From Gracilimonas sp017641085 (GTDB lineage Bacteria > Bacteroidota > Rhodothermia > Balneolales > Balneolaceae): a stretch of DNA of 64,000 bases. The stretch lies in NCBI RefSeq assembly GCF_046115515.1, contig NZ_CP175953.1; one strand, 5' to 3'. Position 1 is the stretch's first letter. Every line of letters starts with the position of its first letter. Below the pieces are notes generated by a model that saw only the letters and a program-made list of their open reading frames with translations, ran no database searches and was not told where the DNA came from. This document shows positions 55,570 through 64,000 of the stretch, in pieces. A program made the translations under genes and the position numbers.

Positions 55570-56904
55570 TTAGTTTCCGCCGCGACTTCTCTTTTTGGAG
55601 CTGCTTGAAGAACCTCTGCTTCGGGTACCGGAAGAACGACTGGAAGATGAACTTCGCGTCACCTTAGTGCCGGAACTTTTTCGGGGCGTACTTCTGGAGT
55701 AATTGCCCTTGGAGCTGCTTGTATTTATCCGACTGCGCGAATTGAAGTCAAATGAAGATGAAGTTGATTTGAAGATAGACCGGTTCAATAAATTCCCAAA
55801 ACTGCTGAATGCTGATCTGGAAGAAGAGGATCGGTTCAACCCATTTGTTCTGACTTTACGCGCCGGAATAGTATAAGAGCGGCCATTAAAATCAGAAATG
55901 TCAATGGTTCTGACTGAAGTACTGCTTAATGAAGCACTATCGTTTCCGCGGGATCTTGACCGGGTGCCGCTGCTGCCACTTCCCTTACTGCCACGATCAC
56001 GGCCAACCGAAGATCCGCTCCCTCTGCTCTTGCCATTATTTTTGGAGCCTGAACGACTTTTGCCAACTGAAGAGCCTCTGGTTCGGGTACCGCTGCTTCG
56101 TCCAACCGATGAACCTCTTTTGGTTGATGAGCCTGTACCTCTGACCCTTACTCCATTATTAGTGCCTCGTGTCCGTGTAAGCCCGGAATTTCTTGTTCGG
56201 GTTATGCCGTTACCAGATCGGGTTCTGTAGTCACTACCATTGGCAAAACCACTGCCCCGGGGACCTTTATAATAAAGATCTGCGCTTCTGCGATATTTAT
56301 TTGATCGGTGATAATTATTATAAACCCGTACGTAGGAATAGTAAGGATGCCCCCAGTAGCCATCATAATACGGGCCGTAATATCCCCAGTGACCAAAATA
56401 GCCGGCATAAAACCGTGGGTGATGAAACCCGCCAAAACTTATCCAGATTGAAGATCCGTACCGTGGATAGTAGTAGTCATAGAATCCATAGCCGTAACCA
56501 TATCCATACCTGTTATAGCTGAACCATGAACTATATGGGTGATGAAACGACCCATCATAGAAACCATCGTTATAACCGGCACTGTATCCTTTCCAGTACA
56601 TTTTATCTGCGAAGTGTGATTTGTACCACTGCTCTGTTTCGTAGTCTATGTAGTAAATACCATCTTCTTCCAGCGCCAGTTGTTCGTCAAGGTATTCCTC
56701 ATCCCCATTATTGTAGTAAGAAGTACCGGTATCATCAGCATCTGCTGAAGCTCCTTTTTCGAACCTACTCCAGGAATAGTAATCCGAATATCGGTCGTTC
56801 TCTAAAGGATACTGATCGAAGGTCTGAAATTGAGTGTAGCAGCCTGTGAATAAGAACGGCAAAAGAAGTAGAAAAAACCGGTTTGTTGCTTTCGAATATT
56901 TCAT
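55570..56904 (-). CDS. Lipoprotein with Tyr/Gly-rich middle and Ser/Arg-rich basic tail, module copy B
   Basis: 444 residues: lipobox FTGC, an N-terminal region with GIYYIDYETEQWY (shared with the copy at 58648), a Tyr/Gly/His-rich stretch (about 105-215) and a tail of some 220 residues almost wholly Ser, Arg, Gly, Thr and Lys, very basic and probably disordered. No family is recognised. The tail could bind surface polysaccharide, nucleic acid or other polyanions, or be a cross-linkable extracellular linker; all inference. First gene of copy B; the motif at 56963-56990 lies upstream. Confidence 0.72.
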   Translation of the reverse strand: MKYSKATNRFFLLLLPFLFTGCYTQFQTFDQYPLENDRYSDYYSWSRFEKGASADADDTGTSYYNNGDEEYLDEQLALEEDGIYYIDYETEQWYKSHFADKMYWKGYSAGYNDGFYDGSFHHPYSSWFSYNRYGYGYGYGFYDYYYPRYGSSIWISFGGFHHPRFYAGYFGHWGYYGPYYDGYWGHPYYSYVRVYNNYHRSNKYRRSADLYYKGPRGSGFANGSDYRTRSGNGITRTRNSGLTRTRGTNNGVRVRGTGSSTKRGSSVGRSSGTRTRGSSVGKSRSGSKNNGKSRGSGSSVGRDRGSKGSGSSGTRSRSRGNDSASLSSTSVRTIDISDFNGRSYTIPARKVRTNGLNRSSSSRSAFSSFGNLLNRSIFKSTSSSFDFNSRSRINTSSSKGNYSRSTPRKSSGTKVTRSSSSSRSSGTRSRGSSSSSKKRSRGGN

Positions 56905-56962
56905 GATGGCACCTTTTCAAGACTACATTTTAAATTACACGAAAAAGATGAAACTTTTACAG

Positions 56963-56990
56963 CCCAAATTTTATCACATGTTAATGCTAA
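56963..56990 (-). promoter_or_regulatory. Shared promoter-like motif before module copy B
   Basis: Minus strand TTAGCATTA, n, CATGT, n, AT, four bases, TTTGG. The same motif with the same spacing occurs before copy A (59509-59536). Confidence 0.5.
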
Positions 56991-57053
56991 TATAATTATT
57001 GGCTAAATCGTTTTCCCTTCAGATAAAAATAGTATCTCGGTAGCCCCATCAAC

Positions 57054-58574
57054 TTAAAATTGAAGTTTTAGCCCTGCCATTACTCTAAATCTTTGTACAT
57101 CTGCTGTGAATTTGGAAGTTTGAGCCTCATTATCAAAATCAATGAAGTTGTAAAGTGTTGTTTGATTCTCCTTCAGCAGATACGATCCTCTCACATTAAG
57201 CTGCAAATTATTCAGTAAACCAACAGAGAATACCCCTGAAAATTCATGAGCATCACTGTATTCAAGCTCTGACTTACCCGGTAAGTAAGAATACCCCAAA
57301 CTACCCTTCATATTTTCATTAATTGAAAGCTCGGCTCCTACTTTCACATTCAAAACAGCCTTGTTGTTATTCTCAGCAAAGTTATTCTGCCTTTGCTGTT
57401 CATTTCTCCAGAATTCGATATCAGTAAGCCGTGCATCCCTGTCAGATACAAAATCAAAGCTGACCTTCGAGTAGTCGATGTATTCGGCCGAAGCTGCAAG
57501 CCTTATCCACTTTTTGATTTCATAGTCTACCCCAACTCTTAGTATGCCCGGTTTCTTAATCCTGTACCTGAAACTACCTGAAGGCTCTATTTCAGAGAAA
57601 AATGGCTCGGAATTATCATCCAGTGAGGTTTGAATGGAATAGTAGAATAGCTCTGAAATATCAAACGTTGAGGGAAGCACATAGCTTATGCCTGCATTAA
57701 TCCCTCCATTAAATTTGTAAACCGCTCCGCCCCTGAAAATCCAACCACTAAATTCTGAATCGAGCTGATTTCGAACCAAAATGTTATCAATATCACTTCC
57801 TTCAATAAAGTCTCCGTCGTAGTCATTTCGGGAATCTATCTCCAGAAAACTTCTTTCATAGTTAAAGTCTCCAAGCATATATCCGGCAGATATGCCAATG
57901 AATAAATTTCGCCTAAATTCTGTAGCAAAGAAAGCTGAATACTCTCCTGATAACGTCTCAGAACTTATCTTCCCGTCCTGATTAATTCCCGGGAACGTAC
58001 CCGGTTCAAACCCGATTCTAAAAATTGATTCCAGGTACGTTCGATCTACATCTCCCCAGTCGATGGCATAGGTATCGAAAGCGAGGTCATGGAATTCATT
58101 CCCTTCATCCAGAAAAGAATCTGTAATGGTATTATCTGAATTTCTTCCCGAAAATCCGAAACTTCGGTTCTCAGATATCACCCTGCTATATCCGACTCCG
58201 ATCACCATACTTCCTTCAAGGGTAGGGAGGCTATAGGTCAGGCCGATGTTTCCGAGTCTGTTTATGGCAGCTTCTGAATCCACGCTGTTTCCCAGATAGT
58301 AGCTTTCTGTAGAAGCATTTTGCTGATAAAAACTGAGCGAAAATTCACTATTTGGCATCAAAGCCATGGAAGCAGGATTATCCATATAGCTGCCGTGCCC
58401 ATATGCATTTGCTACAGACGGCATTACTGGCGAAGAGCTTGCCGTTATATCCGACCCGGTAAATTGCAGAGCCAGGTTCTGGAAACTGGTTGGCTTGAGC
58501 TGATCCTGAGCATAAACTTCAAAAGTTGAGAATAAATACAGGCATAGTATCAGTATCAGAGAATGCTTTCTCAT
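57054..58574 (-). CDS. FadL-like outer-membrane barrel, module copy A
   Basis: 506 residues, signal peptide (ends VYAQ), DNPASMALM motif, Gly/aromatic strands and terminal LKLQF. Paralogue of 53994-55529 over its whole length, so the two arose by duplication; divergence is large enough that it is not recent. 73 bases after its lipoprotein partner. Proposed: channel for a hydrophobic compound or a surface scaffold for the lipoprotein. Confidence 0.82.
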   Translation of the reverse strand: MRKHSLILILCLYLFSTFEVYAQDQLKPTSFQNLALQFTGSDITASSSPVMPSVANAYGHGSYMDNPASMALMPNSEFSLSFYQQNASTESYYLGNSVDSEAAINRLGNIGLTYSLPTLEGSMVIGVGYSRVISENRSFGFSGRNSDNTITDSFLDEGNEFHDLAFDTYAIDWGDVDRTYLESIFRIGFEPGTFPGINQDGKISSETLSGEYSAFFATEFRRNLFIGISAGYMLGDFNYERSFLEIDSRNDYDGDFIEGSDIDNILVRNQLDSEFSGWIFRGGAVYKFNGGINAGISYVLPSTFDISELFYYSIQTSLDDNSEPFFSEIEPSGSFRYRIKKPGILRVGVDYEIKKWIRLAASAEYIDYSKVSFDFVSDRDARLTDIEFWRNEQQRQNNFAENNNKAVLNVKVGAELSINENMKGSLGYSYLPGKSELEYSDAHEFSGVFSVGLLNNLQLNVRGSYLLKENQTTLYNFIDFDNEAQTSKFTADVQRFRVMAGLKLQF

Positions 58575-58647
58575 ATAAAGAAGATATAGATTAGATTAGG
58601 CCAAGGGTTAGTAAAGAAGCACAGTCGGATGTGACTTTCTTTAGCAA

Positions 58648-59460
58648 TTAACTGCCTCCACGTGAGCGTGAATCACCGCCTTCAGATGAACCTCTTGAGC
58701 GACCCGTTGAACCATCGCCGGCAGAAGAACGCCCGGTACTTCTAACCCTGGCGTTATCAACTGAGCTGCTTCTTTTTCTGGTGCTGGATCGTTCCACGGC
58801 AGATGAGTTTACTCTGTACCTGTGGCTTTCTGTTGTGAATGAAGGAATATACCCTCTCCTGTTTCTGTATCGATCTCGGTACTTCTCAGCATGGGTGTAG
58901 CTATTATAGAGGTCAGCATATGCATAATCGGTAGCACCCCAATAACTGTCGTATGGATTTGTATTGACAAAGGAACCATAAAAAGGATACCAGTTATAGA
59001 ACCAATGGCCGGTAGGGCTAAAATACCAATGGCCGGCAGCGCTTAAACCTCTGTTATGATAAAATGAGTTAGAACGGCCAAGTTGAAATGCAAAATAAAC
59101 ACCAAATCCTTCCCCCCAAATGTAATGACGGTGATTATAATGAAGTCTGGGATCTTTCAGATCTGGGAAATCGTAATCTTCCTGAACATCTGGTTCAGAA
59201 TCAGGCGATTCAGCTTCTATCTCGCTTTTCTCAGTAGATTTATGAGCAACCGCCTCCCCCTGATAACCGGTAAGATAATGCTCATCATACCAGTCTTGAA
59301 CTTCATAGCTTTTATAGTAGATACCGGATGCTTCCAAAGCCATATAGTTATCATAGGACTTTGAAATTGAGTCGGATACTTTTAACTGTGTAACGCAACC
59401 TACACTCACAAAGAAAAGCATCAGTATTATAATGAAGTTCTTAGTATCCAAATATTTCAT
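58648..59460 (-). CDS. Lipoprotein with short Ser/Arg-rich tail, module copy A
   Basis: 270 residues: lipobox VGC, GIYYKSYEVQDWY shared with the other copy, an acidic linker (about 70-95), an aromatic middle and a Ser/Arg/Gly tail of about 60 residues. It is the compact paralogue of 55570-56904, whose tail is nearly four times longer. Starts 79 bases after the response regulator; the shared motif lies in that gap. Confidence 0.72.
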   Translation of the reverse strand: MKYLDTKNFIIILMLFFVSVGCVTQLKVSDSISKSYDNYMALEASGIYYKSYEVQDWYDEHYLTGYQGEAVAHKSTEKSEIEAESPDSEPDVQEDYDFPDLKDPRLHYNHRHYIWGEGFGVYFAFQLGRSNSFYHNRGLSAAGHWYFSPTGHWFYNWYPFYGSFVNTNPYDSYWGATDYAYADLYNSYTHAEKYRDRYRNRRGYIPSFTTESHRYRVNSSAVERSSTRKRSSSVDNARVRSTGRSSAGDGSTGRSRGSSEGGDSRSRGGS

Positions 59461-59508
59461 TGCACCGGATTTTGTTCAACAATTTAAAATAACTTATCTG
59501 GTGAATCT

Positions 59509-59536
59509 GCCAAAAAAAATAACATGATAATGCTAA
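59509..59536 (-). promoter_or_regulatory. Shared promoter-like motif before module copy A
   Basis: Same motif as 56963-56990: TTAGCATTA, n, CATGT, n, AT, four bases, TTTGG on the minus strand, about 50 bases before the lipoprotein ATG. It may be the target of the adjacent response regulator. Confidence 0.5.
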
Positions 59537-59539
59537 CTA

Positions 59540-60172
59540 TCATATCTCACCACGTAACGATTTAGCTATCACTTCTGCTTTCGAATTAACATGAAGCTTT
59601 TTGTAAATGTTTCGGATATGGGCCCGGACAGTATCAATGGAAATATCGAAGCGGTCTGCGATCATTTTATAGCTGAGTCCATCAACCAACCCGTTTACGA
59701 TATCCTGCTCCCGATTAGTGAGCATGCTGTCTTCATTTTTCTTGGGTGCTTCTTCGTTGAAATGAGAAATCACTTTCCGGGCAATTTGTGGCGACATCGG
59801 TGCTCCACCCTTCAACAGGTTTTCTATAGACTCTTTTATTTCAGGGAGTGAAGTGTGCTTTAGCAAATACCCTGAAGCTCCCGCCTTCAGCGAATCAAAG
59901 ATTTTGTGTGAATCGTGATAAACCGTAAGCATGATGATTTCAATCTCAGGGTACTTCGATTTGATAACCTCCATGCCTTTAATCCCCGACATTCCGGGCA
60001 ACTGAATGTCCATTAGTATCACTTCAGGCTTTTGATGTTCTTCGAGATAATCCAGCATCTCTTCAACGGAATCGACCGCAACCGGACACTCCATGTCTTT
60101 CTGCATATCCAAATACCGCTGTATTAAATCTCTGATCTTCTTGTTGTCTTCTACAATTCCAATGACAGCCAT
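59540..60172 (-). CDS. NarL/FixJ-type response regulator
   Basis: 210 residues: receiver (1-125) with D55 in ILMDIQLPG and the conserved Lys in YLLKHTS, and a LuxR-type HTH (about 145-205, TNREQDIVNGLVDGLSYKMIA). Pairs with the HisKA_3 kinase 15 bases upstream, and most likely controls the lipoprotein-barrel genes downstream through the shared motif. Confidence 0.95.
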   Translation of the reverse strand: MAVIGIVEDNKKIRDLIQRYLDMQKDMECPVAVDSVEEMLDYLEEHQKPEVILMDIQLPGMSGIKGMEVIKSKYPEIEIIMLTVYHDSHKIFDSLKAGASGYLLKHTSLPEIKESIENLLKGGAPMSPQIARKVISHFNEEAPKKNEDSMLTNREQDIVNGLVDGLSYKMIADRFDISIDTVRAHIRNIYKKLHVNSKAEVIAKSLRGEI

Positions 60173-60187
60173 GACTAAACCTGCTCC

Positions 60188-63064
60188 TTAGTTAGTATTT
60201 AATTTTCCCTCAACTTTAATCGAGTACCCATCCTCCGTATTGATAGTAATATCTGCGCCAATTCTTTTTGCTCGCATATCCATGTTACGTAATCCATGCC
60301 CGGTTTTCTTCGTGCCTTTACCGGAAGTACCATTATCGGCGATCAAAAATTCAAAATAGCCATTCTGGTTTTCCATTTTTATATCCACCCGATCTCCGTT
60401 GGAGTACTTGGCGATGTTGTTAACGGCTTCCTTAAAAATCAAATACACATTCTCTTTCACCGACACCGGAAGCTTGTTCTCCATATTCAGGTTATCAAAA
60501 TCATAGTTCACCTGCATGTTTTTTGATTCCAGCGTATGAAGGATATAATCCTGCATGCGATCCGTCAAATCTCCGAGAGTGTCATTCCGTGCATCAATCG
60601 ACCATACGATGTCATCCAGGCTCGATACAATTTTCCGGCATTGCTTCCCAATCTGCTCCAACGATTTTTTGAATTCGGTATCTGCATCTCCGGCCTGAAG
60701 AAAGTCTGACTGGAGAGCTATCTCGGTTAAACTGGCACCTACATCGTCGTGTAAATCACTGGCAATTCGTACTCTCATACGCTCAATGTCTATCATTTTA
60801 CGGGCCCGATAATAATTGTAGAAAAGCGATATGATACCGACCACCACAGCCAGCATCAATATCCAGAACCACCATTGCATCCAAAACGGGGCTGTGATTG
60901 TAAACTTAACTTTCTCAATATCCGGGCTCCAGGCTCCATTAATATTCCGGGCATGCACCTGAAAAGTGTACTCCCCCGGTGGCAAGGAAGGGTATTTCAC
61001 CGACCGGGCTGAAGTTTGCTGCCAACCATTATCAATTCCGTTTAACTTATATTCATAGAGAATCTGATTCGGCGCGGTAAAGTTAAGCCCCGCATACTGA
61101 AACTCGATGTTATTCTCTTCATGGGAAAGCAAGAAGCGCTCATCCGGCCGGTATTCTCTGCCTGATACATTCACCCCAACAATATGAACTTTAGGAGGAA
61201 CCTGATTTCCTTTATAGGCTTTTGGGTTGAACCGACTAAGCCCTTCTACCGTACCGAACCAAAGGTATCCCTGCTCATCCTCATAGACGGCCCCCAGGTT
61301 CAATTCATTCGCAATAAGCCCCAGTTCCTTGTTCAATACCTTGAAAGCCTGCCGTTGTTCATCAGGATCTCCGTTAAAGTATTCATCAGCATCAAACCTG
61401 ACCACTCCTTCCGTAGTACCGATCCAGTATAACCCATTTTCATTTTGGTGAATGAAATAGCAAACACGGTCCGGCAATCCGTCGTCTTGGGTGATACTCT
61501 GAAATTTGAGGCCGTCAAACCAGGCTATGCCGCCAAAGGTAGACGCCCAAATCCTGCCTTTGTCATCTTTCAGAAGATTCATGACTGCATTATTCGGAAG
61601 GCCTTCCTGAATGGCAAAACTTTGAAATTCGCCCTCTTTAAACCGGGTAATTCCCCCATAAGTAGCAATCCAGACCGAGCCATCATCCCCTTCAATGGAA
61701 ATCAAAACGCGATTACTTGCCAGTCCATCGTCTGAGGTAATTTGGGAAAACTCTCCATTTCGGTAATGGATGATGCCATCATCGTAGGTGCTGATCCAGT
61801 ACGTCCCGTCCGAAGCCTCCATCACATTCCGAACTCTTGGATACGGAAACTCACGGTCGCTGAATACCTTCAACCGGCCATCTTTTATATAAGCCAGCCC
61901 TTCCCCCATTCCAATCCACATACGCTTCTTGGAATCGGTGAAAAGAGTGTACACCTGATTATCCGGCAGCCTGCTATTAACGTTATGATCATTGAACGTA
62001 CCGTTTTCAAGAGCGGTGATGCCTCCGCCATAAGTTGCGATCCAAAACCTGCCCTCTCCGTCTTTAGCAAACGAGGTAACCAGCTTACTTGGCAGCCCAT
62101 GTTCCACATCATAATTGGCAAAATAATTACCCAAAAAAAGATTTACTCCCCCACCGTACGATCCCAACCATATATTTCCTTCCAGGTCCAGCATCGATGA
62201 AAACATCATTTCTGTTGACAAGCCAGACTCAACCGTGTAGTTTTGAAATGCATTTCCATCGTAAAAACTGGCTCCCTCTTCAGTGCCAACCCAGATACCC
62301 CCATCTTTGGTAACTGACAGTGTTTGTACGAGGTCGTTCACAAGTCCGTCTTCTTTATTCAGTTGGATGAACTGATCTCCTTCATATTTAATAAGTCCTC
62401 CCCGTGTACCTATCCAAACTGTATTATTCTCATCTACTTTCAGGTCACGAATTCGCTGATTTGGTAAACCATCATCCTCTGTGATATTTACGAAATTGCC
62501 ATCCCGCAATATGGTAATACCCTCTCTTGTCGCGAACCAAATTTCACCGTTATCACGCTCCGCTATAGCCCGGATTCGATTATCCACCATCCCGTTAGAT
62601 GTGGAGTATTGCGTTAGTAGCTGGCCTTCGGAATACTGCCAAACCCCGTTACCATCTGTTCCAAACCAGAAGTCTCCCAGCCGGTCTTCATACATACTTA
62701 TCACCGTCATATTACGGAGGGATGAGAGTGCGGGAACCGAGTGAATACTATCGGCATGCCAGTAATTTACCCCCGCTTCTGAACCAATCCAGATTTTACC
62801 TTCACTGTCTTTAAATAAAGAGCGGATCCGGCTGCTGTTGAGCCCATGTTCTTCAAAATAATTCTGAAACCGGATGCCGTCAAAACGGTTCAGTCCATAA
62901 CCTGTAGCCAGCCAAACATATCCCTCATCATCCTGGGCAAGGTCATAAACAACCGATTCGCTAAGTCCTTCTTCAATTGAGAAAGTTCTGAACGGGTAGC
63001 GCTGTGCTTCGAGTAGTTCCGTGAAGCCTACTATAACTAAAACTATGAGCAGTAATCTTTTCAT
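60188..63064 (-). CDS. Beta-propeller (Reg_prop/Y_Y_Y) sensor histidine kinase
   Basis: 958 residues from ATG 63064 (MKRLLLIVLVIVGF; eight extra codons upstream add no signal). A periplasmic signal peptide, some 12-14 propeller repeats (about 25-640; W-x-G/A-T units like IWIGTRGGL), a Y_Y_Y domain (about 650-715), one membrane helix (about 720-742), HisKA_3 with H772 in ASDLHDDVGASL, and HATPase_c. In Bacteroides such propeller sensors detect polysaccharide fragments; here the kinase is not hybrid and phosphorylates the separate NarL-type regulator. First gene of the locus. Confidence 0.94.
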   Translation of the reverse strand: MKRLLLIVLVIVGFTELLEAQRYPFRTFSIEEGLSESVVYDLAQDDEGYVWLATGYGLNRFDGIRFQNYFEEHGLNSSRIRSLFKDSEGKIWIGSEAGVNYWHADSIHSVPALSSLRNMTVISMYEDRLGDFWFGTDGNGVWQYSEGQLLTQYSTSNGMVDNRIRAIAERDNGEIWFATREGITILRDGNFVNITEDDGLPNQRIRDLKVDENNTVWIGTRGGLIKYEGDQFIQLNKEDGLVNDLVQTLSVTKDGGIWVGTEEGASFYDGNAFQNYTVESGLSTEMMFSSMLDLEGNIWLGSYGGGVNLFLGNYFANYDVEHGLPSKLVTSFAKDGEGRFWIATYGGGITALENGTFNDHNVNSRLPDNQVYTLFTDSKKRMWIGMGEGLAYIKDGRLKVFSDREFPYPRVRNVMEASDGTYWISTYDDGIIHYRNGEFSQITSDDGLASNRVLISIEGDDGSVWIATYGGITRFKEGEFQSFAIQEGLPNNAVMNLLKDDKGRIWASTFGGIAWFDGLKFQSITQDDGLPDRVCYFIHQNENGLYWIGTTEGVVRFDADEYFNGDPDEQRQAFKVLNKELGLIANELNLGAVYEDEQGYLWFGTVEGLSRFNPKAYKGNQVPPKVHIVGVNVSGREYRPDERFLLSHEENNIEFQYAGLNFTAPNQILYEYKLNGIDNGWQQTSARSVKYPSLPPGEYTFQVHARNINGAWSPDIEKVKFTITAPFWMQWWFWILMLAVVVGIISLFYNYYRARKMIDIERMRVRIASDLHDDVGASLTEIALQSDFLQAGDADTEFKKSLEQIGKQCRKIVSSLDDIVWSIDARNDTLGDLTDRMQDYILHTLESKNMQVNYDFDNLNMENKLPVSVKENVYLIFKEAVNNIAKYSNGDRVDIKMENQNGYFEFLIADNGTSGKGTKKTGHGLRNMDMRAKRIGADITINTEDGYSIKVEGKLNTN

Positions 63065-63116
63065 CGCAGTAAATGTAACGCAAACCATCGGAGATTAGTA
63101 GGCAGAAATACCGGAT

Positions 63117-63154
63117 ATAAAAAAGTCCCGCACAAAAAAATCTGTGCGGGACTT
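63117..63154 (-). terminator. Terminator of the principal sigma factor gene
   Basis: AAGTCCCGCACA (63123-63134) / TGTGCGGGACTT (63143-63154), perfect 12-bp stem; on the minus strand a T-run follows. Confidence 0.95.
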
Positions 63155-63182
63155 ATATCTCACGAATAAAACTACCCGAATA

Positions 63183-64000
63183 TTATCCGAGATAGGCTCT
63201 TAATGCAGCGCTTCGGTTATGGTGTCGTAATTTACGAAGTGCTTTTTCTTTAATCTGACGTACACGCTCACGGGTAAGATCGAAGCGTTCTCCGATTTCC
63301 TCCAGTGTAAGGGAGTGCTCACGTCCAATTCCAAAATACAGCCGAATTACTTCCGCTTCACGGGTTGTTAGTTTTGAAAGTGCTCGTTCAATTTCCACTT
63401 TCAGAGATTCACCCATCAGATCGAAATCAGGGTTGGGAATCTCTTCATTTTCAAGAACGTCTAACAGGCGATTATCTTCACCCTGGGCAAACGGCGCATC
63501 CATCGACAGGTGTCGGCCCGAAATTTTCAATGTGTCAGCAACTTCGCCAACCGTCATTTCGAGGCTTTCCGCAAGCTCATGAGCGGAGGGAACGCGTTCA
63601 TATTCCTGCTCCAGTTTAGAAAGCTCTTTACCAATTTTATTGAGGGCACCCACACGGTTGAGCGGCAAACGAACGATACGGGACTGCTCGGCCAACGCCT
63701 GCAGAATAGACTGACGAATCCACCATACCGCGTATGAAATGAATTTGAAACCACGGGTTTCGTCAAATCGCTTGGCAGCTTTAATCAAACCGAGGTTTCC
63801 TTCGTTGATCAAATCACCGAGAGATAGGCCCTGATTCTGATATTGTTTTGCTACTGAAACTACGAATCGAAGGTTTGCTTTGGTAAGATCTTCGAGTGCT
63901 CTCTGACTCCCTTTCTGAATTTCTTTGGCCAGCCGGACTTCATCATCCGGGGTAATTAGTTTCTCTTTTCCAATTTCGTGCAGATACCGATCTAATGACT
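63183..64000 (-). CDS. rpoD: RNA polymerase principal sigma factor (RpoD/SigA), 5' part beyond the window
   Basis: The frame stays open to base 64000 with homology throughout (SLDRYLHEIGKEKLIT at the edge), so the N-terminus is cut off by the window; ATG/TTG starts inside are not real. Visible: region 1.2, region 2 (ETRGFKFISYAVWWIRQSI, promoter melting), region 3 and region 4.2 (LTLEEIGERFDLTRERVRQ). Short Bacteroidota-type RpoD that reads the TAnnTTTG/TTG promoters noted above. Confidence 0.97.
   Translation of the reverse strand, partial: SLDRYLHEIGKEKLITPDDEVRLAKEIQKGSQRALEDLTKANLRFVVSVAKQYQNQGLSLGDLINEGNLGLIKAAKRFDETRGFKFISYAVWWIRQSILQALAEQSRIVRLPLNRVGALNKIGKELSKLEQEYERVPSAHELAESLEMTVGEVADTLKISGRHLSMDAPFAQGEDNRLLDVLENEEIPNPDFDLMGESLKVEIERALSKLTTREAEVIRLYFGIGREHSLTLEEIGERFDLTRERVRQIKEKALRKLRHHNRSAALRAYLG

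Overview
The window is a gene-dense, chromosomal stretch from a Gram-negative marine-type bacterium of the Bacteroidota/Balneolota/Rhodothermota side of the tree; Balneolaceae (Gracilimonas- or Balneola-like) is my best guess. Reasons: a secreted repeat protein with a NYPNPFNP-type C-terminal sorting domain (type IX secretion style), a small PID-CTERM-like protein, many outer-membrane barrels and TonB receptors, promoter-like TAnnTTTG elements, an ECF sigma factor paired with a Ser/Thr kinase carrying TPRs, and mid-40s % G+C by eye. The placement is inference; no rRNA or tRNA was seen. I found no CRISPR array, transposase, integrase or phage gene, and base composition looks even throughout.

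Layout. 1-2.6 kb: cobalamin riboswitch and BtuB-like TonB receptor, with the first codons of a possible further gene at the left edge. 2.6-8.0 kb: a secreted amidase, then a tight three-gene minus-strand operon (cupredoxin-like protein, membrane class III adenylate cyclase, outer-membrane barrel). 8.2-13 kb: a PH-like membrane protein, a convergent intergenic region with a cluster of DnaA-box-like sequences, an orphan multi-PAS histidine kinase, a VOC protein and an S1/P1 nuclease. 13-20 kb: two cold-shock genes with look-alike structured leaders, bracketing DUF1353, an S10 peptidase and an aspartyl protease/PDZ protein; then a saccharopine-dehydrogenase-like reductase and a front-end-type fatty acid desaturase. 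20-25 kb: 7TM hybrid histidine kinase, M28 lipoprotein peptidase and an agmatine-deiminase homologue that lacks its catalytic Cys and His. 25-33 kb: kelch/LamG secreted protein with its PID-CTERM neighbour, then ECF sigma and Ser/Thr kinase. 33-42 kb: housekeeping (pckA, prfA, purK-purE, RRM protein, YbjQ-like, grpE-dnaJ) plus a CBM9/GHL10 lipoprotein pair. 42-54 kb: a large TonB receptor, an SGNH/membrane/SIMPL operon, PIG-L deacetylase, the tesA // ybbA-ybbP divergent cluster and corA. 54-63 kb: a beta-propeller sensor kinase and NarL-type regulator followed by two tandem copies of a [basic/Ser-rich lipoprotein + FadL-like barrel] module. 63-64 kb: the principal sigma factor, running off the right edge.

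Most interesting: (i) the sensor-regulator locus at 54-63 kb with duplicated lipoprotein-barrel modules, each preceded by the same promoter-like motif; (ii) the cupredoxin-cyclase-barrel operon at 4.3-8.0 kb; (iii) the apparently dead deiminase at 24-25 kb; (iv) covarying leader stems in front of both cold-shock genes; (v) the phased DnaA-box cluster at 8.9 kb. All functional proposals for these are inference from sequence and context.
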